NCBI GenBank assembly: GCA_014155875.1
Contig: JACEFZ010014529.1
Coordinates: forward strand, 63,915-127,914
DNA: 64,000 nt
Source: Cepaea nemoralis
Lineage: Eukaryota; Mollusca; Gastropoda; Stylommatophora; Helicidae
Reading direction: 5' to 3'
Within the stretch, counting starts at the first letter, position 1. Every line of letters begins with the position of its first letter. The notes below the pieces were generated by a model. The model saw only the letters and a program-made list of their open reading frames with translations, made no database searches and was not told the origin of the DNA. Both the position numbers and the translations under genes were made by a program. Shown in pieces: positions 23,386 through 35,269 of this stretch.

Positions 23386-23569
23386 AGTTTACTATTTTTA
23401 GATCAGATTGTGTAACACTTCAAGGCAAGAGGATCAGCTTCATTCCACTGGGTTTGATCCCTTAGGGATGTCTGCTGAAAGCATCACACACACACAGCAC
23501 AAAATCTGTAGCTCCTGCTGCAACCCCCAGGGGTTTTGTGGCACTCCAGATGACATAACTGCATACATT

Positions 23570-23592
23570 GTGTGTGTGTGTGTGTGTGTGAA
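23570..23592 (+). repeat. Short (GT)n microsatellite
   Basis: About eleven GT units in intron 1. Confidence 0.9.
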
Positions 23593-23978
23593 TGTCTTTT
23601 ATTTAAACATATTTACGTGCCGTTAACATTTTAAGTGATTGTCTGAGGTATGGTGACCTCAGTCACAGGTATGGGGGAAAGGTAAGGCCTCTATGATGCG
23701 TATAAAGGGATACCTGTACCCCACCCTGGGTGCCAGCCAGATCTCTGCTGGTGTTACACCACTCTGTGCAAGACTTCTGCCATACGGCCTCGTCGTACAA
23801 CACTGATGGCTGGCCAACATTGGCCTAAACCGGGCTGGCGGGGGAGTTTGGAGTTGGTGGGTGGTCCCTAGAGGTGTCCAATCAATCCACTACCCAAACA
23901 CTCAGGGAATATGCCATTATTAGATTTGCTGGGGGAAAATTTACTGAAAATGTTGTAACATGACTTCATTTGTGTTAG

Positions 23979-24098
23979 AAGTAGATGTCAAACCTTTACA
24001 TCACTCTGACCTCCTGACAAGTAGATGTCAAACCTTTACATCACTCTGACCTCCTGACAAGTAGATGTCAAACCTTTACATCACTCTGACCTCCTGAC
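23979..24098 (+). repeat. 40-bp tandem repeat, three copies
   Basis: The unit begins AAGTAGATGTCAAACCTTTA; the three copies look identical. Confidence 0.95.
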
Positions 24099-24570
24099 AA
24101 GTTTTGCAAGAAAGGTGCGCATGTCTCATGGCCTTGCCTGTCACTGATCCTGCCACCACGGCCGTGCCCAACATGGGTTGTTGCTCTGTACGATGGTAAC
24201 CTTATCTGATAAAATGAATGAATCATACATACAGGCTCCACTTGCATAAACAGATCTGCAACAGTTGCATAGTTTTCCATGGCTTTGAAATATGTTTGTC
24301 TGAAGCACTTATGTAATTTCACTAAAGAGTTATGCCTGTTATCTGCTGGGGTATCATCCTTGCACTCCAGACATTCTCAGATCCTCCCCCAACATATGCA
24401 TCAGCATCCAGCGGCTAATGGTGCCAGTTCTGTGTTGGTTGACAAGGCACCTTGTTCTCCCAATGTGCCTCTCGTGTCTGGAAAATGCCAATTCTTACCC
24501 TTGAGTCTCTCATTCTGGACAACGATGTGGATTCACTGACATCAAATGTTATGTCTGCATTGTTCCCCAG

Positions 24571-24819
24571 ATCCAGATGATCCACAGTACATTAAGAATC
24601 TGCAGCGCCCAGCAGAGGTCAAGGAAGATCTTCAACAGATGGAAAATAGGTCCCGCGTGTCAGTCATACTTAACAGCCAGGCATTTAAGGACGAGCTTGA
24701 GCAGGTGGTGGAGGAGCAGCTGCGGAACGGCCCATACCCAGCCAGCCTGATTGCGTTACAACAAATCACAGACCTTCTGCTGCCTCAGTCTAAAGGCAGC
24801 CTTGGGAGTCTAGCTAGAG
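24571..24819 (+). CDS. ADD1: Adducin exon 2
   Basis: The acceptor TGTTCCCCAG precedes a frame encoding DPDDPQYIKNLQRPAEVKED and SVILNSQAFKDELEQVVEEQ, ending SLGSLAR. This is the region just before the aldolase-like head, with an amphipathic helical segment. The donor AGAG|GTTTGT is weak but keeps phase 1, which matches exon 3. Residues about 23-105. Confidence 0.92.
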
Positions 24820-24854
24820 GTTTGTTGTTTCATCCTGTTGCTCCTCTTAATGTT

Positions 24855-24955
24855 TGTCTTGTCTTAATGTTTGTCTCGTCTTAATGTTTGTCTCGTCTTA
24901 ATGTTTGTCTCGTCTTAATGTTTGTCTCATCTTAATGTTTGTCTCATCTTAATGC
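24855..24955 (+). repeat. 17-bp minisatellite, about six copies
   Basis: The unit is TCTTAATGTTTGTCTCG with some CTCAT variants. It lies just after exon 2. Confidence 0.9.
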
Positions 24956-25009
24956 TTCTGACATTCACAAAGAACTCTTCAACTCTACATCGGTAACTGC
25001 CAGTAGAAA

Positions 25010-25725
25010 GTGTGTCTGAACACCAAGTCTTAGGCCTTGTTATGGATGGAAATCTAACCTTTAATTCTCGTGTTCAAGCACTCGTTAAACAAACAGCATT
25101 AAACAAACAGCAAAGCAAGTTTACCAAGTGGCTAAAGTTAAAAATTGCCCATAATGAAACGTAAGGTATGCTATACTTCCTACAAACAGACACAGATTGT
25201 TGCTCCACAATCTGTGGTGGATATCCAAGTTCAATCACCAAGTAAATTTTGAAACAACAGAAATGGGCCGTGGTTTTAATTTAAGTAAATTGACAATTCT
25301 AACCTACAGAGCACGTTCAGCTTTTACCGCTCCAGAAACACTTCCTCTTCAGCAAGACCAAACTAATCCACAAAATAATATCTCAAACTGCTCCCAATGA
25401 CCTTTGTTTGTTGTTTCAATATAATGCCAGTCAGAGCCAATACCTAAACATACAACATACCCCCAAGCCTAGGATAGACTTATACAAAACATACATCATC
25501 ATACACCACCACCCCCCCCCCCCAATCCTAGGATAGACTTGTAAAAAAAACATACAACAGACCCCCACTCCTAGGATAGACTTGTACAAAATATACAACA
25601 TACCCCCAAGGTACAAAACATGCAGCTTAGTGTGCTCTGCGGTACAGCTGTGGAACTCTCTTCCAGAAAAAATCAAAGATACCACCAATTCATGTACATA
25701 AATCCACAAACTATTTGAACACCAT
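25010..25725 (+). mobile_element. CR1-like LINE remnant with an internal minisatellite
   Basis: Frames encode LGLVMDGNLTFNSRVQALVK and, near 25650, WNSLPEKIKDTTNS, matching the end of CR1-type RT ORFs (family knowledge). A repeat of about 50 bp (CCTAGGATAGACTTGTACAA, 25440-25612) and a poly-C run (about 25509-25522) separate the two parts. Confidence 0.6.
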
Positions 25726-25947
25726 CTTGTGAAAGATTACATGCTTCTGTTAAAATTACATAAAAACATATTAATATATAAAGCCTCCTTGGCCTACAGT
25801 ATTTTCCCCTTGCCTTACAACAATTACCATAATAACAATTTATATTAGTTTTTGCATATTCCCATGCTTTGATAATGTCTGTGTTGTTATTTTGAACAAT
25901 GAAGACACAAACAATAGATTGCATGATTTATTGCCTTGTTGTTATAA

Positions 25948-26265
25948 TTGAGGAGTGGCTGGCTGAGTGGTTAGAATGCTGGGTTCTCTTTTGGGAGACT
26001 TGGGTTTGAATCCTCGGTAAGGCGTGGATTTTTTTTGTGTTGGGGAAAATAATAAAAACCCTAACCTGCACAGTTCGTGGTGACTGCACAAGCCAGGCAG
26101 ACTTACTTCCTCAGGCTCAAGGTTCCATAGGCAGTAGATGACAGTTGCTAAAATTAATCTAATAAGTGATGTATGAAAGGGGAAAGACAAGAAAGGCAGA
26201 ATGTCAGGCGGGCCTGTATGCCCAATTCTTAACCCTTTGAAAATAAAGTTCATTCTTTCATTTGT
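25948..26265 (+). mobile_element. SINE-3, tRNA-derived
   Basis: The head has an A box (TGGCTGAGTGGTTAGAATGC) and a B box (GGGTTTGAATCCT) at tRNA spacing. A unique body follows and the end is AATAAAGTTCATTC. The pol III boxes are good, but the body and lack of a proper acceptor stem argue for a SINE rather than a tRNA gene. Confidence 0.7.
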
Positions 26266-26789
26266 TCATAGCATAATGTTTCTATGTAGATTTTGTTAAA
26301 CAAACAGATTTTATATAAGATGTGGGTAGATATCACTTGCTGTGCTTGATTAGAAATGGTGATTAGGTGTCCAAATTATGGGGGATCAGCTTTGACAGGT
26401 AGTTGGGCAATCATAATGGTGATTTCAAAGAACAAACTTGTGTTGAATATACATTGGAAAGATAATGACTTGCTAATGAGTATACTAATATGCAGTGTTA
26501 CATAGAGTGGACTGTGATCTGGTAGTGAAACAAGTGCAGCTTTACAAATTGTGCCATATACAGAAGATAATCCATTCTATGGAACTAGTGTAGAGATTAA
26601 AGAAAACATAAGAATAGAAGCTAAGTATAGCTTCTATTCTTGTTTCCATTGATGGTAAAGATATAAGAATAATAACAGATATATTGGTAACTAAAGGCAG
26701 TCAGTCTTAAGAATTGACAACCAAATGGTAATTCTTCAACACATTTAACAAGGTGTGAAACAGGATTGTCTACAATCACCTGAGATCTG

Positions 26790-27118
26790 TTCAGTGTGTG
26801 AGCGAGAGAATAGTGAGAATACCAGGAATATCGTTGGTGGGCATAATGTCAACAGCCTGCGACATGCTGCCACCACCACATTCATTGCTGACAATTACAG
26901 TTACAAGAAATGATAGATATAATTACAAAGAACAGGTTACTCGCATCAGAAGAAGACAGTCCACATTCTGTAGGCAAGTCATGAGAGGGGGAAAGCTGGA
27001 GTATGTTGTGACAGTGGGAAAGTTGGAGGGGAGGAGAGGCAGGGGTAGACTATGAGTATGAGAGATGTTGGATGGTTTGACATCATGGCATGGAGGAACG
27101 TCGGTAGGAAACGGTTGG
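26790..27118 (+). mobile_element. LINE C-terminal fragment in intron 2
   Basis: It encodes VRIPGISLVG, TRIRRRQSTFCRQVMRGGKL and a KLEGRRGRGR motif, followed by the shared 3' end. Confidence 0.7.
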
Positions 27119-27119
27119 T

Positions 27120-27755
27120 GGCACAAGAATCAGAAGGCTGTAGACAGACATGATCACCAACGCCACACGGTATGGACTATAAGAATCAGAAGGCTGTAGA
27201 CAGACATGATCACCAACGCCACACGGTATGGACTATAAGAAGAAGAAGGCTGTAGACAGACATGATCACCAACGCCACACGGTATGGACTATAAGAATAA
27301 GAAGGCTGTAGACAGACATGATCACCAACGCCACACGGTATGGACTATAAGAAGAAGAAGGCTGTAGACAGACATGATCACCAACGCCACACGGTATGGA
27401 CTATAAGAAGAAGAAGGCTGTAGACAGACATGATCACCAACGCCACACGGTATGGACTATAAGAAGAAGAAGGCTGTAGACAGACATGATCACCAATGCC
27501 ACACGGTATGGACTATAAGAAGAAGAAGGCTGTAGACAGACATGATCACCAACGCCACACGGTATGGACTATAAGAAGAAGAAGGCTGTAGACAGACATG
27601 ATCACCAACGCCACACGGTATGGACTATAAGAATCAGAAGGCTGTAGACAGACATGATCACCAACGCCACACGGTATGGACTATAAGAAGAAGAAGGCTG
27701 TAGACAGACATGATCACCAACGCCACACGGTATGGACTATAAGAAGAAGAAGATA
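27120..27755 (+). repeat. 56-bp minisatellite, about eleven copies
   Basis: The unit begins GCTGTAGACAGACATGATCA and ends with GAAGAAGAAG or GAATCAGAAG. Copies are nearly identical, with AATCAG and AATAAG variants that give a recognisable order. It grows out of the 3' end of the LINE at 26790-27118. Confidence 0.95.
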
Positions 27756-27779
27756 GTAAAGGCATATTTTTATTTTTTT

Positions 27780-27800
27780 GTGGGGGGGGGGGGGGGGGGG
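27780..27800 (+). repeat. Poly-G tract
   Basis: About 19 G residues interrupted near the start. Confidence 0.9.
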
Positions 27801-27814
27801 CATTTGCTCGCTTT

Positions 27815-28010
27815 GAACTCCAGCATGGTCCATCCATGTGCTACTTCTTCTAGTGCACTTGGCTGATTTGTGCATGTGAATTAGCTTTGCCTATTACTAG
27901 TGTCTCTCGTCATCAGGCAAACCCACTCAAACTTCAGGGTACCTGTAATTTACATCCCCAAGTCAAGGATGAGAAGTCAACATTTGAATCCAACTGACCA
28001 GTGTAGGGGT
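27815..28010 (+). mobile_element. Repeat family 4 copy
   Basis: It contains ATTAGCTTTGCCTATTAC and CGTCATCAGGCAAACCCACT, shared with 40550-40685 (plus) and with 33890-33945 and 36900-37000 (minus). The family is not identified. Confidence 0.6.
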
Positions 28011-28467
28011 TGAACCTGCTACCTTATCATCACCACACTGGATGTTTAAGAATAAGCGCTCTTATCCAATTAGTGATGTGGACCTGCAGTGAAGGTATAA
28101 AATACAAAGATGTTTGTGGATGGCTTCAACAGCTGGGCACACACACACACAACATTATATACACAACACCAGCTTCATCACATTATTTGCTGGACTATGT
28201 TCAAAGCAAAAAAAAAATGGCGAATGAGAGGGTTGGAGCGTCATCTTGAGCGCTGATGTCTGCACCAAACCTTTCACCCGCAGAGGGTTTATCTGTACCC
28301 TAAAGTAGAACAGTAAAGACTGAACAAGACTATATGATGTCTCTGCACTTAAAAGTAGAAGGAGGAAAGGCTAAACAAGACTATACAGTATCTCTACACC
28401 TTAGATTAGAAGAGGACAGACTATGAATGTATGAAAAATACTATATTATGGTTTTCTATTCCCACAG

Positions 28468-28616
28468 CATCTTCAGTCATTCCAATCAATGATTTAAGGG
28501 GAGTGGAGTCCTTAAGTTTTGTGAAGGGAGAAAAACTGCTGCGTTGTAAGGTGGCTTCCCTGTACCGTCTGGTGGACTTGTGTGGCTGGTCTCACGGCAT
28601 TCATAACCACATTAGC
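28468..28616 (+). CDS. ADD1: Adducin exon 3
   Basis: The acceptor TTCTATTCCCACAG precedes a frame encoding [20 protein letters not shown] and [20 protein letters not shown], ending in NHIS at donor AGC|GTGAGT. This is the start of the class II aldolase-like head. Residues about 106-155. Confidence 0.95.
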
Positions 28617-29372
28617 GTGAGTATAGTTCCATCTTTGTTCTAGATGCTTTCTTCTACCTTTTGAATGATTACTATCTTCAGTAATACAGGTAGAATTGAT
28701 CAAATACACAGATGTACACTGGCAAACTGGCCCTTCAATACAATTTGTTATTCCATTGCCCTTGGCTGCCAGGTCAACACATGCCAAAAGGGGTATCAGA
28801 AAATTTTCTGGCAAGTAAATGCAACCAAGTGCTGACTGGTCTAACAATATAGGCTTAGCATTGTAGGTTAGCATTTAAACCCAGTACGCCTCATGGCATG
28901 GAAAGAGTCCTTATTGTTACTATTTTATTTTTACTTAAATCCAGATATTTTATTGTGTTTAGGAGGGTGCATTCATCACATTTAAAATAGATGTTAGTGT
29001 TCATCTGCAAACAATCTGTATTTATAAATGCTGTTTTAGTTTTTCGTGTTTAGATATTTTTATTTTCATTGTGTGATTCTCTTTGTTTGTAGGTGTCGAG
29101 TCTTGTTTGCTGACACGAGCTGGGTTGTGTGTTTTTAAATTTCAGTTGTCTTTTGTGATTTGGTCCTAGTAAAACACACTTTATGTGCTTGTGTATTTGG
29201 TTTAATTCTATGTCCTTTATGGTAATTTTCCCCATTAACAGTATGAAATGAAAAGAATGAGGTGTACAGTTCTCTTTCTCATCTTTCCTTCTGAGAAAAT
29301 TCCTTGAGCAATTCTGAAAATAGTCTTGTACCCATATTTTGAAAAGGCTATTTATACCTCAGGGCCATACTA

Positions 29373-29925
29373 GTCAGACAAATCATGCTGTTTCTACTGG
29401 GGTTTGAGCCTGGACCACTGTCTCAGCAGGCCAGCACACTATCAGACAAATCATGCTGTCTCTACCGGGGCTGGAACCTGGACCACTGTCTCAGCAGGCC
29501 AGCTCACTATCAGACAAATCATGCTGCCTCTACTGGGGCTGGAACCTGGACCACTGTCTCAGCAGGCCAGCTCACTATCAGACAAATCATGCTGCCTCTA
29601 CCGGGGCTGGAACCTGGACCACTGTCTCAGCAGGCCAGCTCACTATCAGACAAATCATGCTGCCCCTTCTGGCGCTGGAACCTGGACCACTGTCTCAGCA
29701 GGCCAGCTCACTATCAGACAAATCATGCTGCCTCTACTGGGGCTGGAACCTGGACCACTGTCTCAGCAGGCCAGCACACTATCAGACAAATCATGCTGCC
29801 TCTACCGGGGCTGGAACCTGGACCACTGTCTCAGCAGGCCAGCTCACTATCAGACAAATCATGCTGCCTCTACCGGGGCTGGAACCTGGACCACTGTCTC
29901 AGCAGGCCAGCATACTATCCACAGT
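29373..29925 (+). repeat. 68-bp minisatellite, eight copies
   Basis: The unit begins TCAGACAAATCATGCTGCCT and includes GGACCACTGTCTCAGCAGGC. Since 68 is not a multiple of three, each frame passes through all phases and all plus-strand frames stay open, giving misleading ORFs. Confidence 0.95.
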
Positions 29926-30777
29926 ATAGGCCTGCACTATCCACAGTCTAGTCCTGCAATAGTTTTGTCACATTTGTGGGAAATTATTTGCTTTCCTATC
30001 AGTCATGTTTGTATCAAGCATCGCCACATATGTCAGTGTAAAAACATCCCCACATCTGTCAATGTGTTTTGCAGTGATGTTTCTCTGGTTGTCTGTTTTA
30101 TGTGATGCACCTGGCAGATTATTCATATTTACAGTTTTATATATTTTTTTTTCCATTATGATTTACTTTGAGAGTGAACAAATAAAGAATTATATTTGTG
30201 AATTGTCATTAAGGAGTGTACAAGATTGCTTTAAAAAGTCCCAGAATATTCAACTTCCGTTATAAGTTTTGATTCCAATTAGTAGTTGTATAAAATAATG
30301 ATGACCTTGAGGAAACATTGCTGATGTAACATTCTCGTTGACTGTGAAACAGAGGTGGCTGATGTTTGTTTGTGTGTTGTACACACAGCATTTTTGGTGT
30401 TGACAATGTCCTTGAACTTCGTTATTTTTGTAGTGAAATCCCTGGCATGAGGTTTCTTCAATTTGTAATTTGTTCTGAGTCACTGCTAGCTCTGTAGCGA
30501 ATGGGGTTATGAATTTAATTCATAATCTCTCATACCGAGTTTGAATTTCAGGCGATTTGAAAGTGGGCAGCCTTGCATTGGTTTCCATATAATGGTATAA
30601 GTGCCGGTTAGTGGCAAACTACTGAACGTAAACTTGCCAAGAAATAACAAACAGCCAAAAAAACACTGGGGTTGAATGAGACATCCTCTAACATTTTAAC
30701 CACCACTTCTTTATTTACTGTCTCTAGTCTTATTTCATAATGTAAATGTATATAGGCATTTTTGTTTTGTTCTCCAG

Positions 30778-31008
30778 GCACGTGTGAGTCCAGAAAGTGA
30801 GCATTTCTTGCTGAATCCCTTCGGCCTGACATACTCGGAGATCACCGCCTCATCTCTGGTGAAAGTTGATGTGAACGGGGACATTGTAGAGCCGGGCTCC
30901 ACCCACCTGGGTGTTTACAGGACGGGATTCTCAGTTCACTCTGCCATTCATCAGGCCAGGCCTGACATTAAATGCATAGTCCATTTACACACACCATCTG
31001 CTGTTGCT
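30778..31008 (+). CDS. ADD1: Adducin exon 4
   Basis: It encodes ARVSPESEHFLLNPFGLTYS through VHLHTPSAVA. The HxH pair at 30982-30990 (HLH) corresponds to the first two metal-ligand histidines of true class II aldolases. Acceptor TTCTCCAG and donor GCT|GTGAGT are in phase 0. Residues about 156-232. Confidence 0.95.
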
Positions 31009-31499
31009 GTGAGTATATCAGGGTTTTTGGTATTTCATTTAGGGAAGCAGGCAGGAAATTAGAAAATGTGGCGACATAAAATGGGGAAATGTATATGTTT
31101 AAAAAAAATAATTACTATAACTATAATAATAATTAAATGTAATTAGTTATTAATATTATAATAGTTGTAATAATCACAATAATAGTTGTAATACTCATGA
31201 TAAGATAAAGTCAGCACAACTAACACGTACACAAAAATCAAGATTAGTCAATGTTAACTATATCTGTAGTCAGTGACTATCAATCATCATTGCACTGTGA
31301 AACTATACATACCTCCTCTGTTCTCCCTTCCTGGTAATGCTAAGATGTTTTCAACACATTGTATGACTCATCGCCAACAAAGATCCCCATTAGAAAAGTA
31401 TTTATGAATAACATTTTAATATACTCTTGTTTACAGCATCACACATGTGATCATTAGAATTAACATGGTCAGCTTTTACATCTTACATAACCCTCAGGG

Positions 31500-31775
31500 C
31501 ATTGGGTTGGAGTCTGTTAACCGTGAAATATTACAAATAAACAGTGAAATATTACAAATCTGAGGAGTTGGGAGTCTGTTAACGGTGAAATATTACAAAT
31601 GTGTGGAATTGGGAGTCTGTTAACAGTGAAATATTACAAATCTGGGGAGTTAGGAGTCTGTTAATGGTGAAATATTACAAATGTGTGGAATTGTGAGTCT
31701 GTTAATGGTGAAATATTACAAATCTGGGGAGTTGGGAGTCTGTTAACTGTGAAATATTATAAATCAGTGGAGTTG
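31500..31775 (+). repeat. Minisatellite of about 42 bp, six copies
   Basis: The unit is GAGTCTGTTAACGGTGAAAT followed by ATTACAAATCTGTGGAGTTGG. Confidence 0.85.
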
Positions 31776-31814
31776 GAGTATGATATAGATGTTAAAAAAT
31801 ATGAAAGGAATCAT

Positions 31815-31819
<5 letters not shown>

Positions 31820-31847
<28 letters not shown>
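31820..31847 (+). repeat. Poly-G tract of about 27 bases
   Basis: An uninterrupted G run inside intron 4, directly before a LINE fragment. It could form G-quadruplex structures. Confidence 0.92.
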
Positions 31848-31849
31848 TG

Positions 31850-32580
31850 TAACTCCACTAACATTAGATATGCAGATGATACAATATTTATTGCAGGTGG
31901 TGAGCAGGATCTGCAACATTTAGTAGATGCCGTTGTTGTACACAGTGAGCAACTGGGGTTAGAATTAAATTGTAAGAAGATACAAGTTATGGTGTCACAA
32001 GAAAGAAAGAAATACCACAATGTAATATACAGGTAAATGGGAATATTCTTAAACAATTGAATCGGTACAACTATCTCGGAACAGTCATAACATCTGATGG
32101 GAGGTGCCTTGAAGAGATTAGAACAATAATCGCCATGGCAAAAGTAGCCTTTTGCAAGATGAAAAACATACTGACCAGTTGCAACGAGAAAAAGGGTGTG
32201 GAAGTGCAACATAGAACCTGTACTTTTGTATGGAAGTCAAGTGTGGACAATGAGCAGACAAGTTGAAAAGCATCTAATAACTGTGGAAATGTGGTTTCTG
32301 GGGAAAATGCAAAGAAAACCATGGACAGACAGAAAAACCAATGACCAAGTCCTACAAGAAACAAATGAAAACCATAAACTGATTATAGAAATTAGACGTA
32401 GACAGTCACAATTGTTTGGACACATTATGAGAAGAAATAGATTTGCAGAGAAGTAAATACCTGGATGGCTTGCCTCATGGTAAGGTCGAGACAAGAAAAC
32501 AGCTGATCAACAACTCTGGTGGTCGTGTGAGATGGTGAAATATGACTGCTCATGATTATCTGCATAGCACATAGTGATGA
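31850..32580 (+). mobile_element. LINE RT and C-terminal fragment in intron 4
   Basis: It starts at the RT catalytic box (RYADDTIFIAGGEQDLQHLV), continues with YNYLGTVITSDGRCLEEIRT and ends with RRRQSQLFGHIMRR in shifted frames. The upstream RT and endonuclease are missing, so it is 5'-truncated. Confidence 0.88.
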
Positions 32581-32981
32581 TAACCTGAATGACAATCCAT
32601 TGGATTTAAGAACTAAAATGTAATTTTACAGGAGATTGATATCAACCAAAGCAGATGCTGTTCATCATCTGCAATCAGTATTGTATCATACACATTTAAT
32701 ACACTATTGATGTTATGGCCTGTGATGACAATTTTTCTCATGTCTTAAATTTCTCATAATAAAAGGACTAGGGTAAATTCTAAATTGGGCTGTTGCATGC
32801 AGCCAGCAGACTTGATGTATAAGGTATGATAATATTGTTGATTAACCTTTGTTCAGATATGTTAGAGTATTCAGCAGAGATTTATTACATTTAAGTTAAC
32901 AGTCAATGAATGGCATATAATTTCATTTCTCTGTTAGCAATGAGCTTGTTCTATATGTTGTGTTTGACGTTGGTCTTACAG

Positions 32982-33125
32982 GTGTCTGCATTGAAGTGTG
33001 GACTCTTGGCCATGAGTCAGGAGGCCTTGATATGTGGAAATGTCAGTTACCATGACTTCCATGGCATTGCTGTTGATGCTGATGAACGTGAGAGACTGGC
33101 TAGAAATTTAGGTGTTCATAATAAA
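32982..33125 (+). CDS. ADD1: Adducin exon 5
   Basis: It encodes SALKCGLLAMSQEALICGNV and HDFHGIAVDADERERLARNL, ending VHNK. It is part of the aldolase-like head. Acceptor GTCTTACAG and donor AAA|GTAAGT are in phase 0. Residues about 233-280. Confidence 0.95.
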
Positions 33126-33289
33126 GTAAGTGGACCAAATATTCATTTTGTGTAGTCTTGATTTTTTAAAGAATATTTGCTTATTTGCTGCCCTTGTTTT
33201 ATGGATGCTTTAGGACTCTCTTTCATTCTTTCTGTCCACCCATGGTATTCTTTGCATTTCCCTCAGCTACCACATTTATGCTGCCATAA

Positions 33290-33780
33290 GATGTTTCTCA
33301 GCTTGTCTTTTTATTCTCCATGTTTCACATCTGCATAACAGTATTTGTTGTATATAGCACTTTAAAATTCTCTTTCTTATTGTGATTGACAACTTTGTAT
33401 TGGGGAGTGTGTTTTTCATCTTATGCCATGGTGATTCTTCTTATATTTTCTACAAGGCATCTTAAATCAGATGTTATGACTATTCCAAGATGGTTGTACC
33501 CATTCGCCTGTTTAAGAATTTACCCATTTAATTGGATGTTATATTGTGGTATTTCCTTCGCATAGAAACGACCATATTTTCCATTTTCTTATATCTAATC
33601 CCAGATGGGCACTGTTTACAATAACTCTACTAAAAGCTGCAGATCCTGTTCATTGTCTGCAACCAATACTGTATCCACATATCATATATTATTGATGTTG
33701 TATCCTCCAATTCAATTTTTCTCACTATTTTAAAATGTTTCTCATAATATTTGTGTAAGAAACAAAATGGTCTGGAGATG
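33290..33780 (-). mobile_element. LINE fragment in intron 5, minus strand
   Basis: The reverse complement encodes an ..N.LGIVITSDLRC-like block and is similar to 31900-32200 and 32640-32760. It is strongly decayed. Confidence 0.55.
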
Positions 33781-34152
33781 TTACACATCCCTGTCCACAT
33801 CTCTCTTGATTGTTGACTGGTATTGTTAATATACAGCATATATATTAAATAATTATACCCAGAACAAAAAGTTTGACAAAAATTCCAGCCCTGAATACTA
33901 CCTGATGGCGAGGGACACTGGTAATAGGGAAAGCTAATCCGTACACAATCATCAGTCAAGTACTCTAGAAGTAGTAGCATGTGGTAGACATTCTTGAGTT
34001 TGAAGCTAGCGAACACACACAAAAATGTCTGGGAATTTTCTGCTATAGGAAGCAACGAGCAAAAAACTGAACACCCCATCACATTTTGCTGTGACCTAGA
34101 TATGTGAAGTATTGTAGAGAACTGAACATGTGGTTTCCTATGCTCACGACAG

Positions 34153-34251
34153 ATTCTGATTCTCCGTAACCGGGGTGTGCTGGCTTGTGGCGAGTCTGTG
34201 GAGGAAGCTTTCCACTTCACATTCAACGTGATGGCAGCATGTGAGGCACAG
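34153..34251 (+). CDS. ADD1: Adducin exon 6
   Basis: It encodes [20 protein letters not shown] and ends MAACEAQ at donor CAG|GTGAGT. Class II aldolases and most adducins have Asn-His-Gly where this gene has Asn-Arg-Gly (Arg codon CGG at 34171-34173), so the third metal-ligand position is lost. Acceptor CTCACGACAG. Residues about 281-313. Confidence 0.93.
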
Positions 34252-34279
34252 GTGAGTTTGTTTCATTCATTTTTCTCCT

Positions 34280-34515
34280 TTGATTCACTCAAGTGTATTG
34301 ATTCACTCAAGTGTATTGATTCACTCAAGTGTATTGATTCACTCAAGTGTATTGATTCACTCAAGTGCATTGATTCACTCAAGTGCATTGATTCACTCAA
34401 GTGCATTGATTCACTCAAGTGCATTGATTCACTCAAGTGTATTTGTTTCACTCAAGTGCATTGATTCACTCAAGTGTATTTGTTTCACTCAAGTGTATTG
34501 ATTCACTCAAGTGTT
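34280..34515 (+). repeat. 18-bp minisatellite, about thirteen copies
   Basis: The unit is ATTCACTCAAGTGTATTG with GCATTG variants. It starts 30 bases after the exon 6 donor. Confidence 0.95.
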
Positions 34516-34621
34516 TTGATTATCTCATTTGTTATTCATGTGTATTGTTTTTTTCATTTGCTTCACTCACTTGTATTGTTTATTTGTATAACATCAGTGT
34601 GAAATGATAATATTTGTACAG

Positions 34622-34792
34622 GTGAAAGCCATGCCCGTTGGTTTAGACAACATAGTGATCCCCAGTGTTGCAGCAAGGGAACAGACACATAGAGTCGCTA
34701 ACCAAGGTGGTGGTGGGGTGGATTCAACCGGCCGCAAATGGAAGACAGGAGAGCTGGAGTTCGAAGCCTTGATGCGAACACTGGACAATTCG
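34622..34792 (+). CDS. ADD1: Adducin exon 7
   Basis: It encodes VKAMPVGLDNIVIPSVAARE and ELEFEALMRTLDNS, the end of the aldolase-like head. A Gly-rich loop (NQGGGGVDSTG) lies between. Acceptor TTTGTACAG and donor TCG|GTAAGT are in phase 0. Residues about 314-370. Confidence 0.95.
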
Positions 34793-35269
34793 GTAAGTTG
34801 TTGAATTTGTTGATGTAAAAGTATTTTGTTGTCTGGAGCATGCGGAGGAGAAAGAGAGAAATTTGGTTGTGTGCGAGACGTAAGGGGTGAATTGTTTAAA
34901 ATCTTCACAATGTAACATAGGAAGTGAATTAATTCAATATTGTATATGTTACTTAGGACATGAATTAATAGCTTCAAATACTGCTACCTATAAAATAAAT
35001 TAGTTGCTAAATCTTCCTCATTGCACTTGGAAGAAGTTCATTGGTGGTAATCTCATCCTTAGAGTAAACACCAGCTAGCGGTGACAGATTTTGTTGGTCT
35101 TGGTTGATACAAAATTGTTTGCTTGTGATGTGATGTTCATTTCTAGCAACAGCCTGTTTCACTCCAGGTTCCTGTATTAAGGCCTCAGATGTAGAATCCA
35201 GTTACTTTGTGTATCCTTGGTTTAACTAGTATCCCTAACATCATTCAGGATATCATTCCAATGCATTGC

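Noticed and set aside
25948..26025. A tRNA gene
   Set aside because: A and B boxes are good, but no proper acceptor stem closes it and a long SINE body follows.
29385..30105. Three overlapping plus-strand ORFs of up to 233 codons
   Set aside because: They arise from the 68-bp repeat, whose period is not a multiple of three, so all frames remain open.
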